DNA of 64,000 bases from Rhodospirillum sp. (GCA_021741145.1 JAIOYK010000004.1:1-64000); one strand, 5' to 3'. Shown: positions 53,881-63,035, counted from the first letter of the stretch. The notes: generated by a model from the sequence alone, not told the origin. Numbers and translations are program-made.

Positions 53881-54558
53881 ATGATATCCAAAATCGAAGA
53901 TGCCGTCGCCGCGTTCTCCCGCGGTGAAATGGTGATTGTCGTCGACGACGAAAGTCGAGAGAACGAGGGCGACCTTGTCGTCGCGTCCCGGGCCGTTACG
54001 CCACAATCGATCGCCTTCATGATGAATAACGCCCGCGGTTTGATCTGCGTCGCCATGGAGGGGGAGCGCCTCGACGCGTTGGACATCCCCTTGATGGTCC
54101 CCAATAACACCGACCGCATGAAAACGGCGTTCACGGTGTCGGTCGATTATATCCATGGCACATCAACCGGGATCTCGGCCGCGGATCGCGCGGCGACCGT
54201 CCGGGCCTTGATCGACGATCAGGCCAAGCCCGCCGATTTCGCCCGTCCAGGACATATCTTTCCGCTCCGGGCAAACCCTCGGGGCGTCCTCGCGCGACCC
54301 GGCCATACCGAAGCCGCGGTGGATTTAAGCCGCCTGGCGGGCTTCCCTCCCTCGGGCGTGATCTGCGAGATCGCCAGGGATGACGGAACCATGTCCAGAC
54401 TTCCCGATCTGGAACGGTTCGCCCACCGGCATGGCCTGCCGCTTGTCACGATCGAGGATCTGGTGCGCTATATGGGAGAAAAGGCCCGGCACCCCAATGC
54501 CGCGTTCGACCTCTTCCATCCGGTGACGCCCCGCCGGGCGTCCGCAACCGCCTCCTGA
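53881..54558 (+). CDS. ribB: 3,4-dihydroxy-2-butanone-4-phosphate synthase
   Basis: The product is 225 residues from the ATG at 53881, with AAAGG upstream. Motifs of the family include VVDDESRENEGDLVVASRAV (acidic loop that binds Mg2+), FMMNNARGLICVAM, TAFTVSVDYIHGTSTGISAADRA, and RPGHIFPLRANPRGVLARPGHTEAAVDL. It makes the four-carbon donor of riboflavin from ribulose 5-phosphate. It is a stand-alone RibB with no GTP cyclohydrolase II domain, which suggests another copy or a ribBA elsewhere. The FMN riboswitch sets its expression. Confidence 0.95.
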   Translation: MISKIEDAVAAFSRGEMVIVVDDESRENEGDLVVASRAVTPQSIAFMMNNARGLICVAMEGERLDALDIPLMVPNNTDRMKTAFTVSVDYIHGTSTGISAADRAATVRALIDDQAKPADFARPGHIFPLRANPRGVLARPGHTEAAVDLSRLAGFPPSGVICEIARDDGTMSRLPDLERFAHRHGLPLVTIEDLVRYMGEKARHPNAAFDLFHPVTPRRASATAS

Positions 54559-54574
54559 CCACGGTCAGGAACCA

Positions 54575-54604
54575 CGCTGGAGGCCTTTTCCTTGGCCTCC
54601 AGCG
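54575..54604. terminator. Stem-loop between ribB and the SorC gene
   Basis: An 11-bp stem CGCTGGAGGCC/GGCCTCCAGCG with an 8-base T-rich loop lies between convergent genes. No terminal T run follows, so it is a likely bidirectional terminator. Confidence 0.6.
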
Positions 54605-54638
54605 GCCCCCTCTTCCCATCCAGGACTCACGCACGGGT

Positions 54639-55610
54639 TTAAAGGGCGGCGGCGATCTTGAGGGCCGCGTCCCCATCCACGACCAAGCTTTTCACCAGAC
54701 CATTGCGCAGAAGACCCAACGTTGCTTCGACCTTCTCCAGACCCGCGGACAGCAACATGACGTGAGAAGCCCGCAGACTCTCGAACCCCACCGCCAAGGT
54801 CCGTTGATTTAGGGGATGGTCCACGGGAAGGCCATTGGCATCGAAGAAAATGCCATTCGTGTCCCCCACCGCTCCCGCCTCGTGGAGCGCCGTCAACTCC
54901 GCCGCGCTGATCATACCCGATTGGCGCAACAACGAATCCTCGGTCAACTCACCCACGGAAATGATCGCCAAATCGGGGTGTCTCGCCATGTGCAGAACCT
55001 TGGACACTGTCCGTTGGGACATCAGAATTTCCCTGTCCGCCGGACTGTCGGCGATAAAGGGAACCGGCAGAAAGAAACCCTCCCCTCCGGTCATTCTCGC
55101 CAAGGATTGGACCACCTCGAAGGGATTGAAGGCGCTATTGGCGGTCAACGATCCCATCAGACTGACAAACCGCGCCCGAGGTGCCTTCAGTCCCGCGATC
55201 TGCCGGGTAAGTTGATCAAGGGTCCGCCCCCACCCCGTGCCAACCACGCAATCAGGCTTCGCGACCAGGGTATCGCGCAACAGCGACACGGCCACGGAAC
55301 CAACGGCGCGGCGAGGGAATTCCGCCAAAACAGGCGGAAGCGAGGCCACGGCGTCAAACCCCAAGGCGGGTGTGCAGAGACACTGGTCCAGCCCGAAGGT
55401 CTTGGCGATGACCTCCTCCACCTCCATCAACCCAATATCCCGGCGATCAATGGAAATAGAGACCAGCCCCGTTTCACGGGCCTGTTGCAGCAATTTGTTG
55501 ACGCGGGCCCGTGTCAGACCCAGCCGCACGGAGGTCTCCTCCTGGTTCAGACCCCCAAGGTAATACAGCCAGGCCGCGCGGCTCATTAATTGTGCTTCGG
55601 TCGTCTCCAT
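54639..55610 (-). CDS. SorC/DeoR-type sugar-binding transcriptional regulator
   Basis: The product is 323 residues. The N-terminal helix-turn-helix is in LYYLGGLNQEETSVRLGLTR followed by ARVNKLLQQARETGLV. The C-terminal sugar-phosphate-binding fold has GTGWGRTLDQL, HMARHPDLAIISVGEL, GDTNGIFFDANG and HVMLLSAGLEKVEATLGLL. It should respond to a phosphorylated sugar or polyol. It is divergent from the ABC importer operon, with an 11-bp inverted repeat in the control region, and probably represses it. Confidence 0.92.
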   Translation of the reverse strand: METTEAQLMSRAAWLYYLGGLNQEETSVRLGLTRARVNKLLQQARETGLVSISIDRRDIGLMEVEEVIAKTFGLDQCLCTPALGFDAVASLPPVLAEFPRRAVGSVAVSLLRDTLVAKPDCVVGTGWGRTLDQLTRQIAGLKAPRARFVSLMGSLTANSAFNPFEVVQSLARMTGGEGFFLPVPFIADSPADREILMSQRTVSKVLHMARHPDLAIISVGELTEDSLLRQSGMISAAELTALHEAGAVGDTNGIFFDANGLPVDHPLNQRTLAVGFESLRASHVMLLSAGLEKVEATLGLLRNGLVKSLVVDGDAALKIAAAL

Positions 55611-55688
55611 GGCGTCAATTCTTAGCAGAGGCCCGGGAGAGGAACCACAAGAATCCCGCGGTCATGCCGGACAGGTATGCCGCACCGC

Positions 55689-55721
55689 ATTACAAATGTA
55701 ATTCTATTTGACATTTGTAAT
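55689..55721. promoter_or_regulatory. Inverted-repeat operator for the SorC regulator
   Basis: Perfect 11-bp arms ATTACAAATGT (55689-55699) and ACATTTGTAAT (55711-55721) are 11 bases apart. They lie 80-110 bases before the SorC and ABC-importer genes. The AT-rich palindrome stands out in a GC-rich setting. Assignment to the SorC regulator is by position. Confidence 0.65.
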
Positions 55722-55791
55722 TAGAAGCTGCCATGCTTCTCCCATGGGAAGCGCATTCAATGACGCTTCCCGCTAATATCGGGAGGAATGA

Positions 55792-56733
55792 ATGAATTTG
55801 AGAAACACGGTGGCCGTGGCCACCATGGTGTCCTGTCTGTCTGGCGTCGCCCTGGCCAAGGACACCACTGAAATTGCCTGGGTCCATTCCAACGCCGCGG
55901 CCCAATCCGAGCAGCGGGTCAAGGCGGGTTTCGAGGATTGGCTGGGAAAGCAGACTCTGGACTGGAACGTCAGCTTCCTGGATTCTGGGGGATCGGGTGA
56001 AGCGACGGCTCGCAACCTGCAAGACGCGGCCGCGCGGGGCGTCGACGCCATCGTCATCACCATGTCGGATCTGCGGGCCAGCCGCGCCGCCATCGAAAGC
56101 GCCGTCACCGCCGGGATCCCCATTTTTTCCGTGGATAGTGGCTATATCGATGGCGTCATGGTCGATGTGACCACCAACAACTGGGCCATGTCCGCGGACG
56201 TATCCCCCTACCTGCTCGACCAAATGGGCGGCGAGGGCAATCTGATCTTCCTGCGCATGGCCGAACACCACGGCACCCGCAAACGCGGCGATGTGATGGC
56301 CGACGTCCTGCGGGAATATGGCGGCGTGAAGGTCCTGGCCGAACATAACATCGACTACACGGCCTTCTTCGAAGACACGACCTCGACGATGCAGGACTAT
56401 GTGGCCCGGTTCGGCGACCAGATTAACGCCGTGTGGGCGCCCTGGGACGAACCCGCCCAAGCGGCGATCAACGTCCTTCAATCGGCGGGTCTGAAGACCG
56501 TCAAGGTCATTGGAATCGACGGCCATCCCCAAGCCATCGCGGAAGTCTGCAAGCCCGATAGCATGATGATCGCCACCGTCAGCCAACCCTTCGAGGGCAT
56601 GGGTGCCCAGGTCGGCGAGTGGATCAAATCCGTCGTCGTGGAGGGCAAGCCACGCGCGGAGGTGATCCCCGCCAACACCGTCTACATGGACGCGCCCCTG
56701 GTGACCAAGCAGAACTGCGCGGATTTCCTGTAA
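55792..56733 (+). CDS. Sugar ABC transporter substrate-binding protein
   Basis: The product is 313 residues with GGGAGGA before the ATG. The signal peptide is residues 1-22 (ending VALA-K). The fold is a type I periplasmic binding protein of the ribose/galactose family: IAWVHSNAAAQSEQRVKAGF, LQDAAARGVDAIVITMSDL, GIPIFSVDSGYIDGVMVDVTT, AVWAPWDEPAQAAINVL and VKVIGIDGHPQAIAEV. It captures a sugar or polyol in the periplasm for the ATPase and permease that follow. A hairpin between it and the ATPase gene probably keeps its mRNA in excess. Confidence 0.92.
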   Translation: MNLRNTVAVATMVSCLSGVALAKDTTEIAWVHSNAAAQSEQRVKAGFEDWLGKQTLDWNVSFLDSGGSGEATARNLQDAAARGVDAIVITMSDLRASRAAIESAVTAGIPIFSVDSGYIDGVMVDVTTNNWAMSADVSPYLLDQMGGEGNLIFLRMAEHHGTRKRGDVMADVLREYGGVKVLAEHNIDYTAFFEDTTSTMQDYVARFGDQINAVWAPWDEPAQAAINVLQSAGLKTVKVIGIDGHPQAIAEVCKPDSMMIATVSQPFEGMGAQVGEWIKSVVVEGKPRAEVIPANTVYMDAPLVTKQNCADFL

Positions 56734-56739
56734 CCCTCC

Positions 56740-56761
56740 CTCCTCGCGTCTCGCGGAGGAG
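56740..56761 (+). promoter_or_regulatory. Hairpin between the binding-protein and ATPase genes
   Basis: A CTCCTCGCG/CGCGGAGGAG stem with one bulge and a 3-base loop begins six bases after the binding-protein stop. The position fits an attenuator or mRNA-stabilising stem typical of such operons. Confidence 0.5.
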
Positions 56762-56909
56762 ATTACCCGGACCGCCGGACCACCGCCCGTCCCACGGGAT
56801 CACGCGGCGGCCCGGCCCCCGGGACAGGGCTGGCGACCGGGCCGGAGACTGGGTCCAAAGGACATCTATTCCTTCGCGCGTCGTCGTCCCACGCCATAGG
56901 AGGAGACAC

Positions 56910-58421
56910 ATGGCCGTCACCCTCTCGGATATCATCATGGACTTTCCTGGCACCCGCGCCCTCGACGGCGTCGATGCCACCTTCCGCCTGGACGAAGTCC
57001 ATGGCCTCATTGGGGAAAACGGGGCGGGGAAAAGCACGCTGGTGAATATCCTCGGCGGCTCCCTCAAGCCAACCCGGGGCCGATTGGCCCTGGAGGGCGC
57101 CACCGTCGTCCTTGAAAGCCCGCGCCACGCCCTGCGCCTGGGCATTGCCCATGTCAGTCAGGAAGGCAGCCTCGTCCCCGCCCTGACCGGGGCCGAAAAC
57201 ATTCTTTTGGGCGAAGAGCCGCGCCGCTTCGGCGGTATCCTGCGCCGCCGCGCCCTGGCGGAGACCGCCCGAGCGTTGGTGGACCGCTGGTTCCCGGGGC
57301 TGGACCTGGTCCTTGACCGCCCGGTTGTCGACCTCCCCATGGCCGACCGCAAGGTGATTGAAATTGTCCGTGCCCTGCGCGGGAAGGCCAGACTGGTCAT
57401 TCTGGACGAACCCACGGCGACCTTGGAAGCACCGGAGAAAAAGCGCCTTTGGGACATCGTCCGGTCCCTACCCCAACAGGGGGTCGGCGTTGTCTTGATC
57501 AGCCACTTCCTCTCCGAGATCCAAGAACTCAGTGACCGGATCACGGTCCTGCGCGACGGTCGCAGGGTGGCGACCCTGAACGCGAAGGAAGTTTCGAGCT
57601 CCCTTTTGGCGAACCTGATGCTCCGCCGCGAGGACGCGACCGACACCGGGTCCCCCCCCATCGAAACCGTCCCCATCGAACTCGGTGCCCCAATCCTGAG
57701 CGCGCGGGACTGGAGAACGCCGAATACCGAGGTTCCCTCCTTCGAATTGCGGGCTGGGGAAATCGTCGGCTTGATCGGCCTGACCGGCGCCGGACACTTC
57801 GACTTCGCGCGGTCCCTGTACACCCGGGACCACGTGATCACGGGCGAACTCCGCCTTCATGGCATCCCCGCGTCCGGTACGGGTGTCCGGGCCATGCAGC
57901 GCGCGGGAATGGCTTTTGTGCCCGACCAACGCATGGTCAACGCCTTGGCCGCGGATGGGTCCTTGGTGGAGAACCTGACCATGGTCCATCCCGGATTCGC
58001 CGCCCGTCTGGGGATTCTTCGCGGATTCACGGAACGGACGGAAGCGCACCGAGTCATCGCGTTCATGAACATCAAGGCGTCGTCCCTGTCCCAACCCATA
58101 AAAACCCTGTCCGGTGGCAACAAGCAGAAAGTGTCCATCGGCAAATGGCTCTATGGGGCGGACGACCGATACACGATTCTCATTTTTGTCGAGCCAACGG
58201 AAGGGGTCGACATCGGCGCCAAGGCTGAAATCCACGCCCATATGCGTCGCTTGGCGTCCCGGGGCGCGGCCATTCTCATCGCCTCGTCCGATTTGGGGGA
58301 AATCTCCGAAGTCTGTCACCGCGCCCTGCCCTTCGTTCATGGCCGCGCGCGCGCCGCCATCGAGGCCCGGGACTTCTCGGAAAGTCTCTTTATTTCAAGT
58401 ATTTCAGGAGATGCGGCATGA
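56910..58421 (+). CDS. Sugar ABC transporter ATPase (RbsA/MglA type, double domain)
   Basis: The product is 503 residues with AGGAGGAGA upstream. Domain 1 has Walker A GENGAGKST, signature region LPMADRKVIEIVRAL and Walker B LVILDEPTATLE. Domain 2 (about 265-500) has the degenerate Walker A GLTGAGHFDFARSL typical of this family and signature LSGGNKQKVSIGKWL. Its Walker B reads ILIFVEPTEGVDIGAK, with Val where Asp is normal. One base (GAC to GTC) explains the change. In many family members domain 2 carries the active ATPase site, so the change deserves a check. The next gene overlaps by four bases. Confidence 0.92.
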   Translation: MAVTLSDIIMDFPGTRALDGVDATFRLDEVHGLIGENGAGKSTLVNILGGSLKPTRGRLALEGATVVLESPRHALRLGIAHVSQEGSLVPALTGAENILLGEEPRRFGGILRRRALAETARALVDRWFPGLDLVLDRPVVDLPMADRKVIEIVRALRGKARLVILDEPTATLEAPEKKRLWDIVRSLPQQGVGVVLISHFLSEIQELSDRITVLRDGRRVATLNAKEVSSSLLANLMLRREDATDTGSPPIETVPIELGAPILSARDWRTPNTEVPSFELRAGEIVGLIGLTGAGHFDFARSLYTRDHVITGELRLHGIPASGTGVRAMQRAGMAFVPDQRMVNALAADGSLVENLTMVHPGFAARLGILRGFTERTEAHRVIAFMNIKASSLSQPIKTLSGGNKQKVSIGKWLYGADDRYTILIFVEPTEGVDIGAKAEIHAHMRRLASRGAAILIASSDLGEISEVCHRALPFVHGRARAAIEARDFSESLFISSISGDAA

Positions 58422-59413
58422 GCACTCAACGTATTTCCGTGCCCGCGGCGGCCACGGGCGCCCCCAAACAATCGGGGCATCGGGACTGGATTCTGCGCTA
58501 CTCCACATTGGGCGTTCTGATCCTGATGTTCATCGGCTTCTCGATCTTCGTCGACCGGTTCCTGACACCCTTCAATTTGGCGAACATCTTTCAACAAATC
58601 GCCATTCTGACCATTGTCGGCGCGGGCCTGACCTTCGGCTTCGCCGCCAAGGAAATCGACCTTTCCGTCGGGTATACGGTCGGTCTGGCGGGGATCCTTG
58701 TCCCCTTCCTGCTGATCCAGGGGTGGCCCCTGGCGGGTGCCATTCTCGTCGGCCTGGTGGCGGGACTGGCCGTCGGATTGATCAATGGCCTTCTCGTCAC
58801 AAAGGTGGGAATCCCGTCGCTGATCGCCACCCTGGCCATGGGCTCGGTGCTGTTCGGCGTGAATTTCCTGGTCACCGGCGGACGGGCCATCTACGGCGGT
58901 CTGCCGCAGTCCTTCCTCGACCTGGGTCAGGGCCGGATCCTCGAGATTCCGAACCTCGCCTTTTTCATGCTGGGCTTTGCCTTGATCGCCTGGTTCGTGA
59001 TGGAACGCACGGTCTTCGGGCGTTATCTCTACGCCGTGGGGGGCAACCAGAAAGCCGCCGAACTGTCCGGCGTGCGCATTTCCTTCTACCGGGTGGCGTC
59101 TCTGACCATCGTCTCCCTCTTCGCCGCCATCGCCGGGGTTCTGCTCGCCGCCCGCCTGGGCTCGGGTCAACCCAACGTTGGGGAGCGCTATCTCCTGGAC
59201 GGGCTCGCGACCGTCTTCATCGGCATGACCATGTTCCGCCCCGGCACCGCGACCATCGCGGGCACCTTCTGCGGCGCGCTGTTCATTGGCGTGATCAACA
59301 ATGGCCTGAATCTGGTGGGCATGGACACCTACGTCCAGAACATCATCAAGGGCCTCATCATCATCGTGGCCGTCGCGATTGTCTCGCGATCCACCAAACT
59401 CCATCTACTGTGA
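58418..59413 (+). CDS. Sugar ABC transporter permease (RbsC type)
   Basis: The product is 331 residues with about ten membrane segments. Family motifs are GAGLTFGFAAKEIDLSVGYTVGLAG and INGLLVTKVGIPSLIATLAMG, then RTVFGRYLYAVGGNQKAAELSG and GERYLLDGLATVFIGMT. It forms the channel with the double-domain ATPase, and its start overlaps that gene (ATGA). The imported sugar cannot be named. Confidence 0.93.
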   Translation: MSTQRISVPAAATGAPKQSGHRDWILRYSTLGVLILMFIGFSIFVDRFLTPFNLANIFQQIAILTIVGAGLTFGFAAKEIDLSVGYTVGLAGILVPFLLIQGWPLAGAILVGLVAGLAVGLINGLLVTKVGIPSLIATLAMGSVLFGVNFLVTGGRAIYGGLPQSFLDLGQGRILEIPNLAFFMLGFALIAWFVMERTVFGRYLYAVGGNQKAAELSGVRISFYRVASLTIVSLFAAIAGVLLAARLGSGQPNVGERYLLDGLATVFIGMTMFRPGTATIAGTFCGALFIGVINNGLNLVGMDTYVQNIIKGLIIIVAVAIVSRSTKLHLL

Positions 59414-59421
59414 GACCAGCC

Positions 59422-60477
59422 ATGACACGACACGCGACCGATGCGGCCGTCGCCGAACCGCCGCGCTCGAACTCGGATCTCTTCGGACTCTATCGAGACA
59501 TGCGCCGGGTTCGAACCTTCGAGGAACGGGTGGGTGAACTCTTCGTCCGCGGCCAGTCCGCCGGATCCATGCTGCACCTCTCCATCGGCGAGGAGAGCGC
59601 CGCGGTGGGCCTGGGCAGCCTGATGCGCAAGGGCGATACCTTCACCACCCACCACCGCGGCCATGGGATCTTCCTGGCCCGGGGCGCCGATCCCAACCGC
59701 ATGATGGCCGAAATCGCGGGCAAGGAAACGGGCTACTGCTCTGGCAAGGGCGGATCCATGCATATCGCCGACATGGGATTGGGTCATTTGGGCGCCAACG
59801 CCATCGTCGGTGGAGGCATCCCCGCCGTGGTCGGCGCCGGATTGGCTTCCAAACGGGCGGGCGAGGGCGATGTGTCCATTGCCTTCTTCGGCGATGGCGC
59901 CATGCAACAGGGCATCCTTTACGAGAGCATGAACATGGCCGCACTGTGGGACCTGCCGGTGCTGTTTGTTTGCATCAATAACCAGTACGGCATGGGCACC
60001 CGCATCGAGCAGGCCACCAAGGGCCGCGCCCTGCACCTCCGTGCCCAAGCACTCGGCCTGAACGGCGAAACCGTCGACGGCCTGGATGTGCGGGACGTGC
60101 GGGCCACGGCGCAAGCCCTGCTCGACGATGCCCGCCTGGGGCATCCCGGCTTCCTGGCCGTGGAATGCTACCGGTTCTTTGGTCACGCCCGCATGGACAA
60201 AAGCCCCTACCGCGCCGAACAGGACGAGACCGAAGGGCGGGCTAAGGATCCCGTGCGCTTCGCGCGCGACGCCCTGATCGGGGACGGAACCGCGCCAGAG
60301 GACACCCTGGACAGTCTCGATAAGGAGATCGAGGCGGAAATGGACGGCGCCATCGATTTCGCCATTGCCGCCAAGCAGCCGCCCCTGTCCTCCATGTTCC
60401 GCGACGTCTATGCCGTGGGCGAAGCCGAGCCGGAGCCGGTTCGGACCCGTATTGACCGTATTCTGGCGAAGGACTAG
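59422..60477 (+). CDS. Thiamine-pyrophosphate-dependent dehydrogenase E1 alpha subunit
   Basis: The product is 351 residues from the ATG at 59422, which is nine bases after the permease stop with only a weak GAGA ribosome site. The TPP motif is GDGAMQQG followed 27 residues later by NN in VCINNQYGMGT. Other blocks are EESAAVGLGSLMRKGDTFT, HHRGHGIFLARG and GKGGSMHIADMGLGHLGANA. The family includes acetoin dehydrogenase (AcoA), pyruvate dehydrogenase and branched-chain enzymes. Sequence alone does not separate them, but the E2-hydrolase that follows favours the acetoin-type. Confidence 0.9.
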   Translation: MTRHATDAAVAEPPRSNSDLFGLYRDMRRVRTFEERVGELFVRGQSAGSMLHLSIGEESAAVGLGSLMRKGDTFTTHHRGHGIFLARGADPNRMMAEIAGKETGYCSGKGGSMHIADMGLGHLGANAIVGGGIPAVVGAGLASKRAGEGDVSIAFFGDGAMQQGILYESMNMAALWDLPVLFVCINNQYGMGTRIEQATKGRALHLRAQALGLNGETVDGLDVRDVRATAQALLDDARLGHPGFLAVECYRFFGHARMDKSPYRAEQDETEGRAKDPVRFARDALIGDGTAPEDTLDSLDKEIEAEMDGAIDFAIAAKQPPLSSMFRDVYAVGEAEPEPVRTRIDRILAKD

Positions 60478-60480
60478 GCC

Positions 60481-61455
60481 ATGACCGAGATGACATACCG
60501 AGACGCCCTCCGTCAGGCCCTGCGTGACGCCATGACCGAGGATGACCGTGTCTTCGTCATGGGCGAGGAAGTCGGTCGCTACGGCGGCGCCTATGGGGTG
60601 ACCAAGGGGCTCTACGAGGAATTCGGCGCCGACCGCCTGCTCGACACACCGATCTCCGAACCGGCCATCGTCGGCGCGGCGGTGGGGGCGGCCATGGCTG
60701 GCCTGATCCCCGTGGCCGAGCTGATGTACGTGGACTTCATCGGCATGACCATGGACCAACTGGGCAACCAGGCCGCCAAGATCCGCTACATGTTCGGCGG
60801 CCAGATCGGCGTTCCCATGGTGCTGCGCACGCAAGGCGGCACGGGCCGCTCCGCCGGAGCCCAGCACAGCCAGTCCCTTGAAGCCTATGTCATGCATACA
60901 CCGGGTCTGCGCTTGGCCATGCCCGCCACGGTCGCCGATGCCTATCACCTGCTGCGGGGCGCCCTGCGCCAGCCGGATCCCGTGGTTTTCATCGAACACA
61001 AGGCGCTTTACACCCTGAAGGAAGAGGTCGACCTGTCGGCTCCGGTTCCCGATTGGGGCAAGGCCGCCATCCGACGCCAGGGCGATGACCTTGTCATCGT
61101 CACCTATTCCCGCCAGCTCCACCATGTCATGAAGGCGGCGGAAGAGCTGTCCCGCGAAGGCTTCGAAGTCACCGTGATTGACTTGCGGACCCTCAACCCA
61201 CTCGATTTCGACACCATCCGGACCGAGGTCGAACGGGTCGGCAAGGCGATGGTCGTCTCCGAAGGCGTCATGACCGCCGGAGTGGCCGCCGAGCTCGCCG
61301 CGCGTATTTCCGAGGAATGCTTCGACTACCTGCGGGAACCGGTGATCCGCGTGGCCGGTGAGGACATCCCCATTTCCGTCTCGGTGGAGTTGGAAACAAA
61401 TTCCGTTCCAACACCGGCGTTCGTCCGCGAGATCGCTGAAAGGGTGATGGCATGA
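60481..61455 (+). CDS. Dehydrogenase E1 beta subunit (transketolase-like)
   Basis: The product is 324 residues. Blocks seen are TYRDALRQALRDAMTEDDRV, MGEEVGRYGGAYGVTKGL, DTPISEPAIVGAAVGAAMAG, ELMYVDFIGMTMDQLGNQAAK, and RYMFGGQ. They match the AcoB/PdhB family, which joins E1 alpha to form the TPP-bound decarboxylating component. It starts three bases after the E1 alpha stop and overlaps the E2 gene by four bases. Confidence 0.93.
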   Translation: MTEMTYRDALRQALRDAMTEDDRVFVMGEEVGRYGGAYGVTKGLYEEFGADRLLDTPISEPAIVGAAVGAAMAGLIPVAELMYVDFIGMTMDQLGNQAAKIRYMFGGQIGVPMVLRTQGGTGRSAGAQHSQSLEAYVMHTPGLRLAMPATVADAYHLLRGALRQPDPVVFIEHKALYTLKEEVDLSAPVPDWGKAAIRRQGDDLVIVTYSRQLHHVMKAAEELSREGFEVTVIDLRTLNPLDFDTIRTEVERVGKAMVVSEGVMTAGVAAELAARISEECFDYLREPVIRVAGEDIPISVSVELETNSVPTPAFVREIAERVMA

Positions 61456-62693
61456 CGGCGCTTCTGACCATGCCCCGCCTGGGCGAGACCATGGAGGAAG
61501 GCACCGTCTCCTCCTGGCTCGTCCCCGTGGGGGAGGCGTTCAAGCGGGGAGACCCGCTGGTCGTCTTTGAAACCGACAAGACAGCGGTGGAATACCCCGC
61601 CTTGGGACCGGGGCGCCTCATGGAAACCCTGGTCGATCCCGGAGACCTGGTTCAGGTGGGCGCCCCCATCGCGCGCATCGACCTAGAAGGCGCCCCCGAC
61701 TGGACGGGCGCCACCGATGGGGAGGAGGACACAACCGATCCCACGGACAGCCCCGCCGCCGCCCCTCCCCCCAAGGCAACCCGGTCTCTCTCCCCGGGTG
61801 GCCGGGTCCGCGCGACACCGCTGGCGCGCCGCGCCGCGGAACGCGCGGGCCTGGATATCGAAACCCTGGTCGGAACCGGACGCCGCGGCAGGGTGGAGCT
61901 CGTCGACGTGGAAACGGCCCGAACCGGAGGATCCCCGAGGGGATCCCTCGCATACACGGACTATGGTCCCGCGGGGGGGCCGCCCGTGCTGCTCCTGCAC
62001 GGTTTCGCCGGTGACCGGAGCACCTTTGAGCAACTGGCCAAAGGGCTGGCCCGGAGAGGTTTGCGGGCAACCGCCGTGGACTTGCCCGCCCATGGGCGAA
62101 CCACCGCCGAGGCCGCGACCCTGGAGGATCTGGTGGTGGCGGTGACCCCTCTGCTCGATCCCCGCCAACCGGTCCACCTGGTGGCCCATTCCGTGGGCGC
62201 CGCCGTCGCGGTCAAGGTCGCGGCCCGGGCGGGAGGGCAGGCCGGTGGCGTGGCTTCCCTCACCCTCATCGCACCGGCGGGCCTTGGCCTCTCCATCGAC
62301 GCCGAGTTCATCGGCGCCATGGCCGACCCGGCGAGCCTGGGCATGGTGGGACATCTGGTCCGGCGTCTTTCGGATCGGGCCGCGGGGTTCTCCGACACGG
62401 TCTTGTCCGCCATTCACGCCGATCTGTCCCGGGGGCGTCTGAAAACGCTGGCGGGCGCTCTCGTGGCCGACGGACGGCAAACGGTGAATGTCGTTTCCGA
62501 TCTCGCCCTCCTCGCGGAAAGCCTGCCGGTCCGCCTGTTGGTCGGACACCGGGATACCATCGTCGACTGGCGGGACGCCCTCGCCGTGTCGCCACGGATC
62601 GCCGTGCATCACTTCCCGAACGCGGGCCATATGCCCCATTGGGACGCGCCGGAAATCGTCGCGGACATTATCTTGAAAGGAGTGCTCCCATGA
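61452..62693 (+). CDS. E2-like lipoyl acyltransferase with alpha/beta-hydrolase domain (AcoC type)
   Basis: The product is 413 residues. The lipoyl domain (residues about 3-78) has the lipoylated Lys43 in FETDKTAVEYP. An Ala/Pro linker leads to a peripheral subunit-binding domain (RVRATPLARRAAERAGLDIE). The C-terminal half is not the usual acyltransferase but an alpha/beta hydrolase (LLLHGFAGDRS, catalytic Ser in VAHSVGAA, Asp in VGHRDTIVDWRDA, His in NAGHMPHWD). The AcoC proteins of acetoin dehydrogenase systems have this arrangement. An E3 lipoamide dehydrogenase gene is not in the window. Confidence 0.9.
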   Translation: MTALLTMPRLGETMEEGTVSSWLVPVGEAFKRGDPLVVFETDKTAVEYPALGPGRLMETLVDPGDLVQVGAPIARIDLEGAPDWTGATDGEEDTTDPTDSPAAAPPPKATRSLSPGGRVRATPLARRAAERAGLDIETLVGTGRRGRVELVDVETARTGGSPRGSLAYTDYGPAGGPPVLLLHGFAGDRSTFEQLAKGLARRGLRATAVDLPAHGRTTAEAATLEDLVVAVTPLLDPRQPVHLVAHSVGAAVAVKVAARAGGQAGGVASLTLIAPAGLGLSIDAEFIGAMADPASLGMVGHLVRRLSDRAAGFSDTVLSAIHADLSRGRLKTLAGALVADGRQTVNVVSDLALLAESLPVRLLVGHRDTIVDWRDALAVSPRIAVHHFPNAGHMPHWDAPEIVADIILKGVLP

Positions 62694-63022
62694 TCGACCC
62701 CAAGGAAAGCCTGAAAGCCGCCAAGGGCCGGATCGGCGCCTTCGCGAAAGCCGCGCCGGAGCTGATGCGGGGCTTTTCCAGTGTGTCCAAGGTGGCCACC
62801 GCGGCCGGGCATTTCTCCACCACCGACCGGGAATTGATGGCCGTGTCCATTGCCGTGGCCCAGCGCTGCGAGGATTGTATCCTCTACCACGTCGAAGCGG
62901 CCAAGCGGGGCGGCGCCGAGGAAAGCGCCCTGGTGGAAGCCCTGGAAGTGGCGGTGGAAATGGGCGGCGGTCCCGCCGTGATGTACGCGGGCAAGGCCCT
63001 GGAGGCCTTTCGAGCCCTCTAG
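62690..63022 (+). CDS. AhpD-like carboxymuconolactone decarboxylase family protein
   Basis: The product is 110 residues from the ATG at 62690, which overlaps the E2 stop by four bases. The peroxidase-type motif CEDCILYHV contains CxxC with a following His, and LMAVSIAVAQR precedes it, as in alkylhydroperoxidase AhpD. Such proteins use dihydrolipoamide of E2 proteins as electron donor, which suits its position after a lipoyl protein. No other peroxide gene is present, so the function remains an inference. Confidence 0.85.
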   Translation: MIDPKESLKAAKGRIGAFAKAAPELMRGFSSVSKVATAAGHFSTTDRELMAVSIAVAQRCEDCILYHVEAAKRGGAEESALVEALEVAVEMGGGPAVMYAGKALEAFRAL

Positions 63023-63035
63023 ATCATATCGTTGG

